Of a stretch of 64,000 bases of DNA, positions 8,245 to 15,691 are shown piece after piece (positions within the stretch are counted from its first letter, which is position 1; every line of letters starts with the position of its first letter). The position numbers and the translations under genes are program-made. The stretch is taken from IMG/VR virus record IMGVR_UViG_3300020160_001966, positions 52,360-116,359 of that record. One strand, 5' to 3'. The stretch comes from a virus. The notes beneath the pieces are model-generated. The model was not told the DNA's origin. It saw only the letters and a list, made by a program, of their open reading frames with translations, and made no database searches.

Positions 8245-8919
8245 TTATTTCATATAGCTACTCATAAAATCTTCGTATTTTTTACCAATAGCCCCCTTTG
8301 CTGTATTTAAAACAGAAGATAATGCTTTTTTCATTCCCTCTTTACTAAAATCCCCACCAGTTAAATCATATACTTGTTGTTTAACATCATCGTATGTACT
8401 AGATGCAACATCTCCAATTTTAGACAATGTATCATTTTCTTCCGAACCATTATCACTTTCATCGTTTGATTTAATATTTGAAACTATTTCTCTTTCGTAA
8501 TCGGAATTAGGTTTTATATTTAAAGGTGTAACTACCAAGTTATTACTATTTTTACCCAAATTTGCAAAATAATTGTACATTTGTTTATCAGATCCAGAGT
8601 AAAAATCTATATTGTTTGTGACAGAACCACCACCTTTATCATCAACTCTATATATACCTTCAGTATTTCCAAATTCAGAACCTACAGGTCTTCCAGTTCT
8701 TTTATCTACTATTTTGACAATAGTACCGTGTGGAAGTTTATTATTTGCTACAGAATATCCTGCTATTAATTTGTTGTTTTTATTTCCCATGTATTGCCAC
8801 TCTGGTTTCAATATACCGTTCCTTATTTCACTTGCAGTTGTGCTATCAATATCAGCATTTCCATAAGCTGTGGCTCCAAACATATATTTTTCCAAAACAA
8901 ATTGTTTAAATGTTCTCAC
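8245..8919 (-). CDS. CTS-type protein with 3D (RlpA/MltA-like) domain
   Basis: 224 aa from a GTG fixed by TATAAATA 5 nt upstream. The leader MRTFKQFVLE is the closest match in the window to the T4 internal-protein CTS (MKTYQEFIAE), with cleavage after E10. Residues ~14-130 look like a 3D double-psi barrel: FGATAYGNADID, LPHGTIVKIVD, YRVDDKGG and NNIDFYSG carry the conserved aspartates. The C-terminus (FSKEGMKKAL...GAIG) matches the tail of the M15-like neighbour. Together they look like a two-enzyme cell-wall module packed in the capsid. Confidence 0.6.
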   Translation of the reverse strand: MRTFKQFVLEKYMFGATAYGNADIDSTTASEIRNGILKPEWQYMGNKNNKLIAGYSVANNKLPHGTIVKIVDKRTGRPVGSEFGNTEGIYRVDDKGGGSVTNNIDFYSGSDKQMYNYFANLGKNSNNLVVTPLNIKPNSDYEREIVSNIKSNDESDNGSEENDTLSKIGDVASSTYDDVKQQVYDLTGGDFSKEGMKKALSSVLNTAKGAIGKKYEDFMSSYMK

Positions 8920-8924
8920 GTTAA

Positions 8925-8932
8925 TATTTATA
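8925..8932 (-). promoter_or_regulatory. Late promoter TATAAATA
   Basis: Exact consensus on the minus strand, 5 nt before the GTG at 8919. Confidence 0.65.
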
Positions 8933-8957
8933 ATAAAGAAACACTAAATATTCTTAT

Positions 8958-9482
8958 ATGGTTGGAAAAAAAGATACAGTAATGATATTTGAAAAATATC
9001 GCAACGTTTTAGCTGAACAACAACAAAACAATAATATACAGTCTATAATAAATCAAATAAACACTTCAGCTTTAGCTCCAGAAGTTAAACAAGGTCTAGT
9101 TTCTTTATTAAAAAATCCCGAAGTTGCATCTAAATGGCAAAGTGGTGATGCTGATACTGTGAATGCTGGTGATTCAAATTTTGCTAAAGAATTATCAATG
9201 GCAAAATATGGCGCTCCAGATCAAGATTTAGCAAATGCTCCAGATCCCAATTTTGCTAAAGAAATGGCCGCTGAAAGAGCTAAACAACAAAAGCAATATC
9301 CAGAACAAGAAGAAAACGAAGAATCTCCAGTAAATTGTGCAACTCTCCCCACACCAGAGGAAAGAAACAATTGTAACGTTAGAAGAAAACAAGTTGCAAT
9401 CAACAGTTTTTCAAAAATTCAAAATCCAGAGAAAAAAACGGTTTATAACGATCCTAACACCAGCAATAAAAGCTGGTTTTAA
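8958..9482 (+). CDS. CTS-type internal head protein, unknown function
   Basis: 174 aa. The N-terminus contains MIFEKYRNVLAE with cleavage after E20; it aligns with the 'IFExY' leaders at 28501, 5244 and 11164, which supports the start at 8958 over the internal ATG at 8982. The mature protein is Gln/Asn/Glu-rich with an internal repeat, SNFAKELSMAKYGAPD / PNFAKEMAAERAK, and two cysteines near residues 126 and 138. No known domain. Divergent from the 3D-domain gene. Confidence 0.5.
   Translation: MVGKKDTVMIFEKYRNVLAEQQQNNNIQSIINQINTSALAPEVKQGLVSLLKNPEVASKWQSGDADTVNAGDSNFAKELSMAKYGAPDQDLANAPDPNFAKEMAAERAKQQKQYPEQEENEESPVNCATLPTPEERNNCNVRRKQVAINSFSKIQNPEKKTVYNDPNTSNKSWF
9459..9481. terminator. 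Short hairpin terminator
   Basis: ACCAGC / GCTGGT stem around an A-rich 7-nt loop, followed by TTT on the plus strand, at the end of the 9482-ending gene. It lies between convergent genes. Confidence 0.4.
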
Positions 9483-9491
9483 TATAAAAAA

Positions 9492-9812
9492 TTAAACACC
9501 CCAACTTGTACCACCGAAAGGATTGCTCCATCCAGTAGTTGTTTTTTGTCCTATTTCAGCTGGAATGGGTAAAGGTTTTTGTGGTTGATTATCTGTGATT
9601 TTTTGCAAAGGAACTCCAAACAAATTTTGATTATCTTTATTGTCAAAATGAGTCTCTTTCATTTTTGAATAACTATCTCTTTTATCTATAGTAGCGTAAA
9701 AAGTTTCAATACAATTTACAATATAATCACATAGAATGTAATCTGGAGTATTACATTTATTGTCTAAAGAAAATTTATTAATTAAATCTGTTAGTTCTTT
9801 CTTAAATTCCAT
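9492..9812 (-). CDS. Conserved phage protein of unknown function
   Basis: 106 aa. The opening (LTDLINKFSLDNKCNTPDYI) resembles a small protein common in T4-like and other phages that often sits with early genes; no catalytic motif is visible. The C-terminus is Pro/Gly-rich (GWSNPFGGTSWGV). It lies among late genes, but the sequence upstream of its ATG is only a weak late-box match. Confidence 0.5.
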   Translation of the reverse strand: MEFKKELTDLINKFSLDNKCNTPDYILCDYIVNCIETFYATIDKRDSYSKMKETHFDNKDNQNLFGVPLQKITDNQPQKPLPIPAEIGQKTTTGWSNPFGGTSWGV

Positions 9813-9841
9813 ATTAAAATTTAGAAAGATTTTTTAAAAAA

Positions 9842-10204
9842 TCAAACCAAACCGAAAGATTTTTTAACTAATAAATTAATCCATCTATCAAAAGACTCTT
9901 TGACTATGGATTTTTTCTTTTTCTTTTTGTCCATGAAAGCTTTTTTCATAGGTTCTTTTTTATTACCATCTCTATCAACATCCAAATAATCTGGTTTTCT
10001 AGATTCTTTTATTTGTTTCTTTTTTGGAATTTTTGCACCAGACTCTTTAGCTTTATTTAAAGAAATAGCCACTGCTTGTTTTTGAGCTTTTTTCTTCGTT
10101 TTGGGTTTAGAAGTCCCAATTTTACCAGTTTTCTTATATTTCCCCATTTCAGATTTAATGTTTTTGGAGATTGTTTCTTTAGATTTTCCTTTTTTAAGTG
10201 GCAT
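9842..10204 (-). CDS. Very basic DUF6496-like protein
   Basis: 120 aa, extremely Lys-rich. MPLKKGKSKETISKNIKSEM and KKKAQKQAVAISLNKA match, from memory, a small family (DUF6496-type) found in phages and bacteria and thought to bind nucleic acid on charge grounds. A second segment has DYLDVDRDGNKKEPMKKA. It does not start with a CTS, though the C-terminus carries ESFDRWINLLVKKSFG. It sits among head-type genes, so a DNA-associated virion or late role is plausible but inferred. Confidence 0.5.
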   Translation of the reverse strand: MPLKKGKSKETISKNIKSEMGKYKKTGKIGTSKPKTKKKAQKQAVAISLNKAKESGAKIPKKKQIKESRKPDYLDVDRDGNKKEPMKKAFMDKKKKKKSIVKESFDRWINLLVKKSFGLV

Positions 10205-10212
10205 AGTGAAAT

Positions 10213-10220
10213 TATTTATT
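10213..10220 (-). promoter_or_regulatory. Probable late promoter AATAAATA
   Basis: AATAAATA on the minus strand, 8 nt before the ATG at 10204. Confidence 0.4.
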
Positions 10221-10692
10221 ATTTTTGAAGTGTTTTTCTATACAAATTTAAAATATCCTCATCATTTAAACCCATTTGCTTTAGATAAGTTTCTATGAAA
10301 GATATATCATTTGATGTTATTGCTTGTTGAACATCTGCGGATTCCAAATCCTTACCAAGTTCTTTCAATTTTTCGACAAGGTGTTTTTTAAATGTTGAAA
10401 GTCTTGAGCTATTAATTTTCGTTGCTTTTCCAGTTTCTTGAGTATTTTCATCTTCAACAGGCTCCAAATTAGACTTAGAGACAGTTTGAATAGGATTAAT
10501 TCCTGTTGGAGTGTTGATAATGAAAACTTTGAACTCTGTGGGAGAACCTCCACATTCTTGCAATACATATCCTTCATAATAAGGTGAATTGATTATACCC
10601 AACTTCTCAGACCACATAGGATCTACCTTAATGCGGACTTTTTGAAGTTTTGTTGTTCCAATCGCTTTTTCCAACAGGTTTAAAAATTTCAC
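10219..10692 (-). CDS. CTS-type internal head protein, unknown function
   Basis: 157 aa from a GTG fixed by TATAAATA 5 nt upstream. The leader is MKFLNLLE with cleavage after E8. Residues 17-75 look like a small beta-rich fold (VRIKVDPMWSEKLGI...EGYVLQECGG). The C-terminal third is helical (FKKHLVEKLKELGKDLE and DISFIETYLKQMGL). No recognised family. Confidence 0.5.
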   Translation of the reverse strand: MKFLNLLEKAIGTTKLQKVRIKVDPMWSEKLGIINSPYYEGYVLQECGGSPTEFKVFIINTPTGINPIQTVSKSNLEPVEDENTQETGKATKINSSRLSTFKKHLVEKLKELGKDLESADVQQAITSNDISFIETYLKQMGLNDEDILNLYRKTLQK

Positions 10693-10697
10693 TTAAT

Positions 10698-10705
10698 TAT
10701 TTATA
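10698..10705 (-). promoter_or_regulatory. Late promoter TATAAATA
   Basis: Exact consensus on the minus strand, 5 nt before the GTG at 10692. Confidence 0.65.
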
Positions 10706-10727
10706 CAAATGATGTATTAAAATTCAT

Positions 10728-11138
10728 TTAGTCTTTTTTACTAACATCAACCAACCCACCATTTATTTTAATAAATGGTTCTCCCAATAACACCTTATAT
10801 TCATTTTCCGTTCTATCCGCAATTGAAAATGGAACGTTGGAATATTTTTTACCATTTATAGAAACATTAAATTCAACCACTGGTCTATTTTCTTTATTGC
10901 CAGATCCTATATGTATTTTTATATCGTCTTTAAATGGACATGTTATTATTTTCCCATCTATGGTTTCGAACGTAACTTGTCCGTTTTTAGTAGCTTTGAC
11001 TATACCATGTAAAACATTGTGTGCGGTATTTCCAGTATCTGTTTTTGCTTTTAAAAATCCAATACCTTCAATTTCAATATCCTCTACAATACCTAGAGCT
11101 TTTTCTAAAATAGTTTTATATAGTTTTATAAATTTCAC
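10728..11138 (-). CDS. CTS-type retropepsin-like aspartic protease
   Basis: 136 aa from a GTG placed by a TATAAATA box 6 nt upstream. The leader is MKFIKLYKTILE with cleavage after E12. The rest fits the RimK-associated 'zinc protease'/retropepsin family: FLKAKTDTGNTAHNVLHG (catalytic D-T-G), RPVVEFNVSINGKKY, PFSIADRTENEYKVLLGEPF and GGLVDVSKKD, in the family's order. Only one DTG is present, so the active form would be a dimer. A head-packaged protease could process virion or host proteins on entry; this role is inferred. Confidence 0.6.
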   Translation of the reverse strand: MKFIKLYKTILEKALGIVEDIEIEGIGFLKAKTDTGNTAHNVLHGIVKATKNGQVTFETIDGKIITCPFKDDIKIHIGSGNKENRPVVEFNVSINGKKYSNVPFSIADRTENEYKVLLGEPFIKINGGLVDVSKKD

Positions 11139-11144
11139 TTGAAT

Positions 11145-11152
11145 TATTTATA
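11145..11152 (-). promoter_or_regulatory. Late promoter TATAAATA (leftward half of a divergent pair)
   Basis: Minus-strand TATAAATA, 6 nt before the GTG at 11138. It overlaps the rightward box so that 11145-11158 is a 14-bp perfect palindrome. Confidence 0.65.
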
Positions 11153-11158
11153 TAAATA
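11151..11158 (+). promoter_or_regulatory. Late promoter TATAAATA (rightward half of a divergent pair)
   Basis: Exact consensus, 5 nt before the GTG at 11164. Confidence 0.65.
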
Positions 11159-11163
11159 ATAAG

Positions 11164-12777
11164 GTGAATAAAGATTGTTATTTAATTTTTGAACAATATA
11201 GATTAATTTCAGAAAATTTAATTCTAGAAAATGTACAAAAGGCTATAGAAATAAGAAACAAATATTACCCATCTTTAAAATATCAAGGAGAATTGATAGG
11301 AGATTATGAAGTTGAGGAAATATACAACGCCTTGGCTAGACAGCAAGTGGCGAAAACGATATATTTGAATTGGATATTCCTTTTAATACAAAATCGTGTT
11401 CCTAGAATAATGGAAGATTTACAAACAATAGCCAAAAATTTAAAAGTTTTTAATTCCAAGAGTAGTAAAATAGCAGCAGATGGATACCCAACTCAACTTT
11501 TCAAACCAAATAAAGAATTAATATATAAAACACCTCAAGACTTATATAAAGTTGTTGAAAATTATATGAATACTGATGATGTTGGTGAAAGAGGATTGTT
11601 AAAAACAGCTGAATATTTGAAATCAAAAGGAGAAGTTGGAAAAATTTATGAAGATGATGTTTATGCGGTTTATACTCCAAAAACATATGATGCATCGAAA
11701 GAATTAGCGTGTTTGACTAATTGGTGTACTAGGTTTCCAGACATGTATAAAAGATATTCTGGTGATGGACCTTTATATATTATTTTAAACAAACAATCTC
11801 TTGGCAATACGGAAGATAATAATAGAATGATACAATTTCATATTCCCTCAAAACAATTTAAAGATATAAAAGATAGAGAAATTAGAGAAAGACCCGTATT
11901 TATGAATAATTTGAAAGGTTTATTCAATACATTATACCCTAATGCATTATCTCAATTTAAAAAATTATCCAATGGTGAAATTGAAAGATCGGAATTAAGT
12001 GACGAAGCTAAACAATCTTTATATCTGATGCCTCAAGAATATAAAGAAGGATTGAATTTACCTTGTGGTGAAATGGAAGAAAAAATAGCCTCTGAATTAG
12101 GTGTTGATTGTGCTTTGGTTTTTGAAACTGACGGAAGATATGAAGTCAATGGTGAAATTTATGAGGTGCAAGAAGTATCACAAGTTAAAAATCAAGCAGT
12201 AGAAGGTATATTAGATTCTGGACTGGAAAGTGATTGGTTTTACAAAAATGTTTTAGATTATGGTAGACAGTATTCATGGGAAACAATTTACCGAAAAGAA
12301 GAATACGAAAACACACATTGGAATCAAAGAAAATATGAATTTGAAGATTTATTTGGAAATGATAATTATGTTGAAATTTATAATGAACATTTAAAACCTT
12401 ATCTGTCTGAAGAAGAAGAATATAAAGTTAGAAAAGCTACAGAATATGGTTACGATACATGGGTTGAAACAAAATTACCACCAAAAGTTTACGATGAGTA
12501 TGATTTGGAAGATGGTTCTTATTTGAAAGATGTCCCATATGAAGTGTATATAAGTTTCATGGAAGACTTTAGAGGAGATAATCCCATAAAATGGTATGTT
12601 GAAGAAAGAGGAGATAACGTTCAAGACATACCTAACATAGATTTGGATGCAGCTGTTGGTGAATTTGTTGAAAATTTAAATTGGGATGACTTGGTATCAT
12701 GGTCAGGAAGCTACGATGGTACAGGTTATAATTTTGATTTAAACGGTACGGAATATATGTTATACAGGATGGAGTAG
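11164..12777 (+). CDS. Large CTS-type internal head protein
   Basis: 537 aa from a GTG start. The leader MNKDCYLIFE mirrors the gene at 5244; cleavage is possible after E17 or E22. Residues ~160-240 hold a domain I recall from many phage proteins of unknown role: ELACLTNWCTRFPD, YSGDGPLYIILNKQ, MIQFHIPSKQFKDIKDREI. The C-terminal 200 residues are acidic and Tyr/Trp-rich. It is the largest candidate cargo protein in the window. No catalytic residues are assigned. Confidence 0.55.
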   Translation: MNKDCYLIFEQYRLISENLILENVQKAIEIRNKYYPSLKYQGELIGDYEVEEIYNALARQQVAKTIYLNWIFLLIQNRVPRIMEDLQTIAKNLKVFNSKSSKIAADGYPTQLFKPNKELIYKTPQDLYKVVENYMNTDDVGERGLLKTAEYLKSKGEVGKIYEDDVYAVYTPKTYDASKELACLTNWCTRFPDMYKRYSGDGPLYIILNKQSLGNTEDNNRMIQFHIPSKQFKDIKDREIRERPVFMNNLKGLFNTLYPNALSQFKKLSNGEIERSELSDEAKQSLYLMPQEYKEGLNLPCGEMEEKIASELGVDCALVFETDGRYEVNGEIYEVQEVSQVKNQAVEGILDSGLESDWFYKNVLDYGRQYSWETIYRKEEYENTHWNQRKYEFEDLFGNDNYVEIYNEHLKPYLSEEEEYKVRKATEYGYDTWVETKLPPKVYDEYDLEDGSYLKDVPYEVYISFMEDFRGDNPIKWYVEERGDNVQDIPNIDLDAAVGEFVENLNWDDLVSWSGSYDGTGYNFDLNGTEYMLYRME

Positions 12778-12780
12778 TAA

Positions 12781-13059
12781 TTACCAATTTTTACAACTTA
12801 AATATTTTGCCGTACCTGGCTTTGCCGTAGAGCATTTATGTCTAGCTCGAAAAGATTTTTTACGTTTTGTATTTCCACTCTTTCCAGTAACTTTCACACC
12901 CTTTTGCCCAAAATGTACTCTTTTATAACCTTTTCCTTTTGGGTTTTTCACACACTGCATCCATTTTTTACCTTTGGCTGTTGAAGATGTTTTTTTAGTT
13001 GGGCCAGTACATTTTGAGGATTCTAATAAAACATTAACCAATTGATCGAAATTATTCAT
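12781..13059 (-). CDS. CTS-type small basic Cys-containing protein
   Basis: 92 aa. The leader is MNNFDQLVNVLLE with cleavage after E13. The mature part is Lys/Gly-rich, with KKWMQCVKNPKGKGYKRVHF and SFRARHKCSTAKPGTAKYLS, matching from memory a short basic family (DUF5754-like) seen in T4-like phages and giant viruses. Four cysteines (C17, C43, C82, C90) could bind metal. Probably a DNA-binding capsid-internal protein. Confidence 0.55.
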   Translation of the reverse strand: MNNFDQLVNVLLESSKCTGPTKKTSSTAKGKKWMQCVKNPKGKGYKRVHFGQKGVKVTGKSGNTKRKKSFRARHKCSTAKPGTAKYLSCKNW

Positions 13060-13064
13060 AAAAC

Positions 13065-13072
13065 TATTTATT
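13065..13072 (-). promoter_or_regulatory. Late promoter AATAAATA
   Basis: Minus-strand AATAAATA, 5 nt before the ATG at 13059; divergent with the box at 13077. Confidence 0.6.
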
Positions 13073-13076
13073 ATTT

Positions 13077-13084
13077 AATAAATA
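13077..13084 (+). promoter_or_regulatory. Late promoter AATAAATA
   Basis: Plus-strand AATAAATA, 5 nt before the ATG at 13090. It rejects the longer in-frame start at 13042. Confidence 0.6.
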
Positions 13085-13089
13085 ATAAT

Positions 13090-13695
13090 ATGAGTAGAAA
13101 AAATAGTCTTTTGGAAATTTCCAAAGCTTATGAACAAATTTTAAACGAAATGAATATTGGGATAGATTCATCTGCTCAAAACACTTTGTTGAAAAACACA
13201 ATGAAGCCATATGCATCCGAAAAAAAAGAATATCAATTCGTGATTCCCAAAAAACAATCTTCTAAACAAATGTTTAATACAGCTATGAAAGGGGATTTAG
13301 AAGGTGGTAAATGCCCTTGCGATTCCAATAAATGTGGAGAGCAAAATGACGAAGAAGAATCCAATGAAGATTCCAATTTAAACATGGCAAAATCAGAAAC
13401 TTATAAAATATTAAATTATGCAAAAGATTTGATGGAATTGTTGGAAAAAACTGATAAAATAGAGGCATGGATGTTAGCAAAATTAGTAAATGCAGCAGAT
13501 TATTTGTGTTCAGTAAGAGGCGTATTGGAATACGAAGATTACGAACAAAATGTCAAACAGTGCGTTGATGATTTATCAAGTGATATGAAAATCGTAACCC
13601 ATATAAATAATATGCTTAGTGGAGAAAACGAACATGTTAATGAAGAAGTTTTAAAAAGAGCAATTTTTAATTTGGAGATATTAAGATCAAAATGA
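13090..13695 (+). CDS. CTS-type protein with Cys cluster, unknown function
   Basis: 201 aa from the ATG at 13090, chosen because the late box lies 5 nt before it. The leader has AYEQILNE with cleavage after E20. Residues ~78-87 carry GKCPCDSNKC, a possible zinc site, followed by an acidic linker. The C-terminal ~110 residues form a helical bundle (KILNYAKDLMELLEKTDKIE...WMLAKLVNAADYL) of a type found in several T4-like phage proteins of unknown role. It overlaps the next gene by 4 bp. Confidence 0.55.
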   Translation: MSRKNSLLEISKAYEQILNEMNIGIDSSAQNTLLKNTMKPYASEKKEYQFVIPKKQSSKQMFNTAMKGDLEGGKCPCDSNKCGEQNDEEESNEDSNLNMAKSETYKILNYAKDLMELLEKTDKIEAWMLAKLVNAADYLCSVRGVLEYEDYEQNVKQCVDDLSSDMKIVTHINNMLSGENEHVNEEVLKRAIFNLEILRSK

Positions 13696-14078
13696 GTAGA
13701 TTTCACACATTATTAAACAGAGCGTATAGGGAGATAATAACAGAACAAGAACAACCTCCAGTTCCACAAGGAACCCCTGAACAAGCAGTACCAACACCTA
13801 TTCCAGAAGTTCCTGAAACTCAACCACAACCTCAATCCCCAATTAAACCTTTAACATCAGAAGGTGAAACAGTTTTGGTTAGAATATTAGCTAAAGCTAT
13901 ATTAGTGGATATAACAGATCCAGTAGATGAACTTTCTGTTAAAGATATTTCTGAGAACAAAATCAATGCAGAAAACGCCCAAGAGTCTTTAACAAAATTA
14001 GTATCTATCATAAGAAAATATGATCAATCTGTTTCTAATGAGTTAGATATAGACAAGATTTTTCAATCAACTAAATAA
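13692..14078 (+). CDS. CTS-type Pro-rich protein, unknown function
   Basis: 128 aa, start overlapping the previous stop (ATGA). The leader is MSRFHTLLNRAYREIITE with cleavage after E18, followed by a ~35-residue Pro/Gln/Thr linker and a helical domain (LVRILAKAILVDI...LTKLVSIIRKYDQSV). Co-transcribed with the preceding CTS gene from the late promoter at 13077. Confidence 0.5.
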   Translation: MSRFHTLLNRAYREIITEQEQPPVPQGTPEQAVPTPIPEVPETQPQPQSPIKPLTSEGETVLVRILAKAILVDITDPVDELSVKDISENKINAENAQESLTKLVSIIRKYDQSVSNELDIDKIFQSTK

Positions 14079-14532
14079 TTAAGTATAAACCAACTTTCCA
14101 TTTAATTATTTTTTCTTTTAAATCGGAGCATTTTAGATTTTTATCTAGAATATTTTGTATTTTTTTAAATGAAATATTGTTATTCTCATAAAAAAGATCC
14201 GATTTTATAGACAATTCTTTTATGAAACCTTTAGAGAAATCACTTTCATCATGGTATATTTCTGGAATTTGAAATATTTTACTTATTTTATTAATAATGA
14301 ACTTTTCATCTAATTCCAACACTGAATGTAATAGTATGGGTTTTTTAATATTTTTATCTAAAATAAAATTTAATACATGCTTAACGGAAAAATATAAAAA
14401 TATGTTTCTTTTTGTATTTTTCTTTTGCTCTTTAAAATCTATTTCAAATTGCTTACAGAAACACTCAACGTCTTCCGAGATTTTTTGTTTCAGCTTAGAA
14501 AAATTTACTATTCTAAATTCTATATTCTCCAT
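14071..14532 (-). CDS. Hypothetical protein
   Basis: 153 aa, Lys/Ile-rich and mostly helical (FSKLKQKISEDVECFCKQFEI, KHVLNFILDKNI). Not recognised. Upstream of the ATG a TATACT box lies exactly 6 nt away, which suggests early-class expression with a weak -35. Convergent, with an 8-bp overlap, to the Pro-rich CTS gene. Confidence 0.45.
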   Translation of the reverse strand: MENIEFRIVNFSKLKQKISEDVECFCKQFEIDFKEQKKNTKRNIFLYFSVKHVLNFILDKNIKKPILLHSVLELDEKFIINKISKIFQIPEIYHDESDFSKGFIKELSIKSDLFYENNNISFKKIQNILDKNLKCSDLKEKIIKWKVGLYLII

Positions 14533-14597
14533 ATTCTAAGTATAGAACTATATCAAAAACTCCCACAGAATTATTATAGTGAGTGAATGTGTAAAAG

Positions 14598-15083
14598 TCA
14601 ATAGGTAAAATTTTTCTTTTTTGATAATCTTACGTTAATTATTCCATTTATTGATTTTTCCTCAAAGAGACAATTGTTATCTACTTGATATTTCATTTCA
14701 CAATATTTCAATTCAAATTTTCCACCTCTAACTATAGTTAGAATTTCAAAATTGATATTTTCTTTACCTTTTTTTGAAATATAATCCTTAATATAATTAG
14801 AAGACGATGAGTAATCTTTCCAATCGCTTTCAACTATTCGCCTTCTGGCATTTGTTCTACCCTTTAATGGTTTTAACTTTTTTTTTGAATTGAATTGTTT
14901 AGATCCTATATACCAGCAACCGTCAGGTAGTGTTATTTTGTAAACAAATCCGAATAAATTAGAATTTAAATTACCAAAATAGTTTATATTTTCGGCAATA
15001 ATCCAGTGTCCACATTCTTTAAGATCTATTTCTAGTTCTTTTGTTTCTTTTTCGTTTTCTTCTTTTGGCGTTTTTTTTGGCAT
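14598..15083 (-). CDS. GIY-YIG nuclease (SegE-like)
   Basis: 161 aa as an independent frame. GFVYKITLPDG-CWYIGSKQF gives the GIY-YIG core (V-Y ... Y-I-G), followed by basic KKLKPLKGRTNARRRIVESD and WKDYSSSSNYIKDYISKKG, the pattern of T4-like SegE-type GIY-YIG proteins, then a Glu in KYCEMKYQ. Its start overlaps the upstream CTS gene by 65 bp in another frame, with an A8 run in the overlap. It may be expressed as a frameshift fusion (see findings) or as a stand-alone homing-type endonuclease. Confidence 0.6.
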   Translation of the reverse strand: MPKKTPKEENEKETKELEIDLKECGHWIIAENINYFGNLNSNLFGFVYKITLPDGCWYIGSKQFNSKKKLKPLKGRTNARRRIVESDWKDYSSSSNYIKDYISKKGKENINFEILTIVRGGKFELKYCEMKYQVDNNCLFEEKSINGIINVRLSKKKNFTY

Positions 15084-15255
15084 TTCTTTTAAATGTTCCT
15101 AACACGTGTGCTATTTGTGTGCTTCCACTATTCCAAAAATCACTGTTACCAAAATCCCCTCCGTGATTAAATGAAGACCCATCCCCAAAAACCCCACCTC
15201 CTCCAGAGGCGTTATCTTCTAAAATAGTGTTAACTGTTGCATCAAAAAGTCTCAT
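15019..15255 (-). CDS. CTS leader with Gly-rich linker, frameshift partner of the GIY-YIG gene
   Basis: 78 aa in this frame. The leader is MRLFDATVNTILE with cleavage after E13, then a Gly/Ser/Asn-rich linker (GGGGVFGDGSSFNHGGDFG). The C-terminal 20 residues (KKNAKRRKRKRNKRTRNRS) lie on DNA that encodes the GIY-YIG N-terminus in another frame and look like out-of-frame sequence. An A8 run (about 15072-15079) sits at the overlap. Probably the 5' part of a single CTS-GIY-YIG gene. Confidence 0.5.
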   Translation of the reverse strand: MRLFDATVNTILEDNASGGGGVFGDGSSFNHGGDFGNSDFWNSGSTQIAHVLGTFKRNAKKNAKRRKRKRNKRTRNRS

Positions 15256-15283
15256 TTGACAAATGGATAATTTATATTATAAT
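15256..15283 (+). promoter_or_regulatory. Early-type promoter of uvsY
   Basis: TTGACA, 16 bp, TATAAT (perfect boxes), then 15 nt to the ATG at 15299. A possible ATG at 15263 lies inside the promoter and is rejected as start. Confidence 0.65.
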
Positions 15284-15298
15284 TATTTAATTAAATAT

Positions 15299-15691
15299 AT
15301 GTCTTTATCAAATTTTATAGAAGAATTGAAGAACGATTGTATTGTGGATGAGATAAATTTGAAAGAATCTGCATTATTGTTACCAGCTAAAAAGGCGAAA
15401 TGGGTTTCTAGGTTAATTTTACATAAAAATGAGCTAATAAAATTGGAGAATGATAAAAAAAACATGTTAAATTCTATAATGGATGACTTAAAAAAGAATT
15501 CAGTGACTTCATTATCTCAACCAGTATTGAAAAATATTGCAGAAAAAGATCCAAATATGAGATCTATAGATGAAAAAATTGAAAATAGTAAAAATAATAT
15601 AGAATTTCTCGAAAGAGTTGAAAAAATTATAAGCTCCATGAGTTTTGATATAGGTAATATCATTAAAATTGTACAATTGGAGACAACATGA
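15299..15691 (+). CDS. uvsY: UvsY recombination mediator
   Basis: 130 aa, close to T4 UvsY (137 aa). It starts MSLSNFIEELKNDCIVDEIN, like T4 MRLEDLQEELKKDVFID, followed by AKKAKWVSRL matching the YSKWLNKH helix. It loads UvsX recombinase onto gp32-covered ssDNA. It lies immediately before uvsW (4-bp overlap), the order found in T4. The start follows from the promoter position. Confidence 0.75.
   Translation: MSLSNFIEELKNDCIVDEINLKESALLLPAKKAKWVSRLILHKNELIKLENDKKNMLNSIMDDLKKNSVTSLSQPVLKNIAEKDPNMRSIDEKIENSKNNIEFLERVEKIISSMSFDIGNIIKIVQLETT

Noticed and set aside
13042-13089. ATG at 13042 as start of the 13090 gene
   Set aside because: It precedes the late promoter at 13077, and the added residues look non-coding; the CTS begins at 13090.
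15263-15298. ATG at 15263 as start of uvsY
   Set aside because: It lies within the TTGACA-N16-TATAAT promoter, upstream of any transcript start; the UvsY-like sequence begins at 15299.
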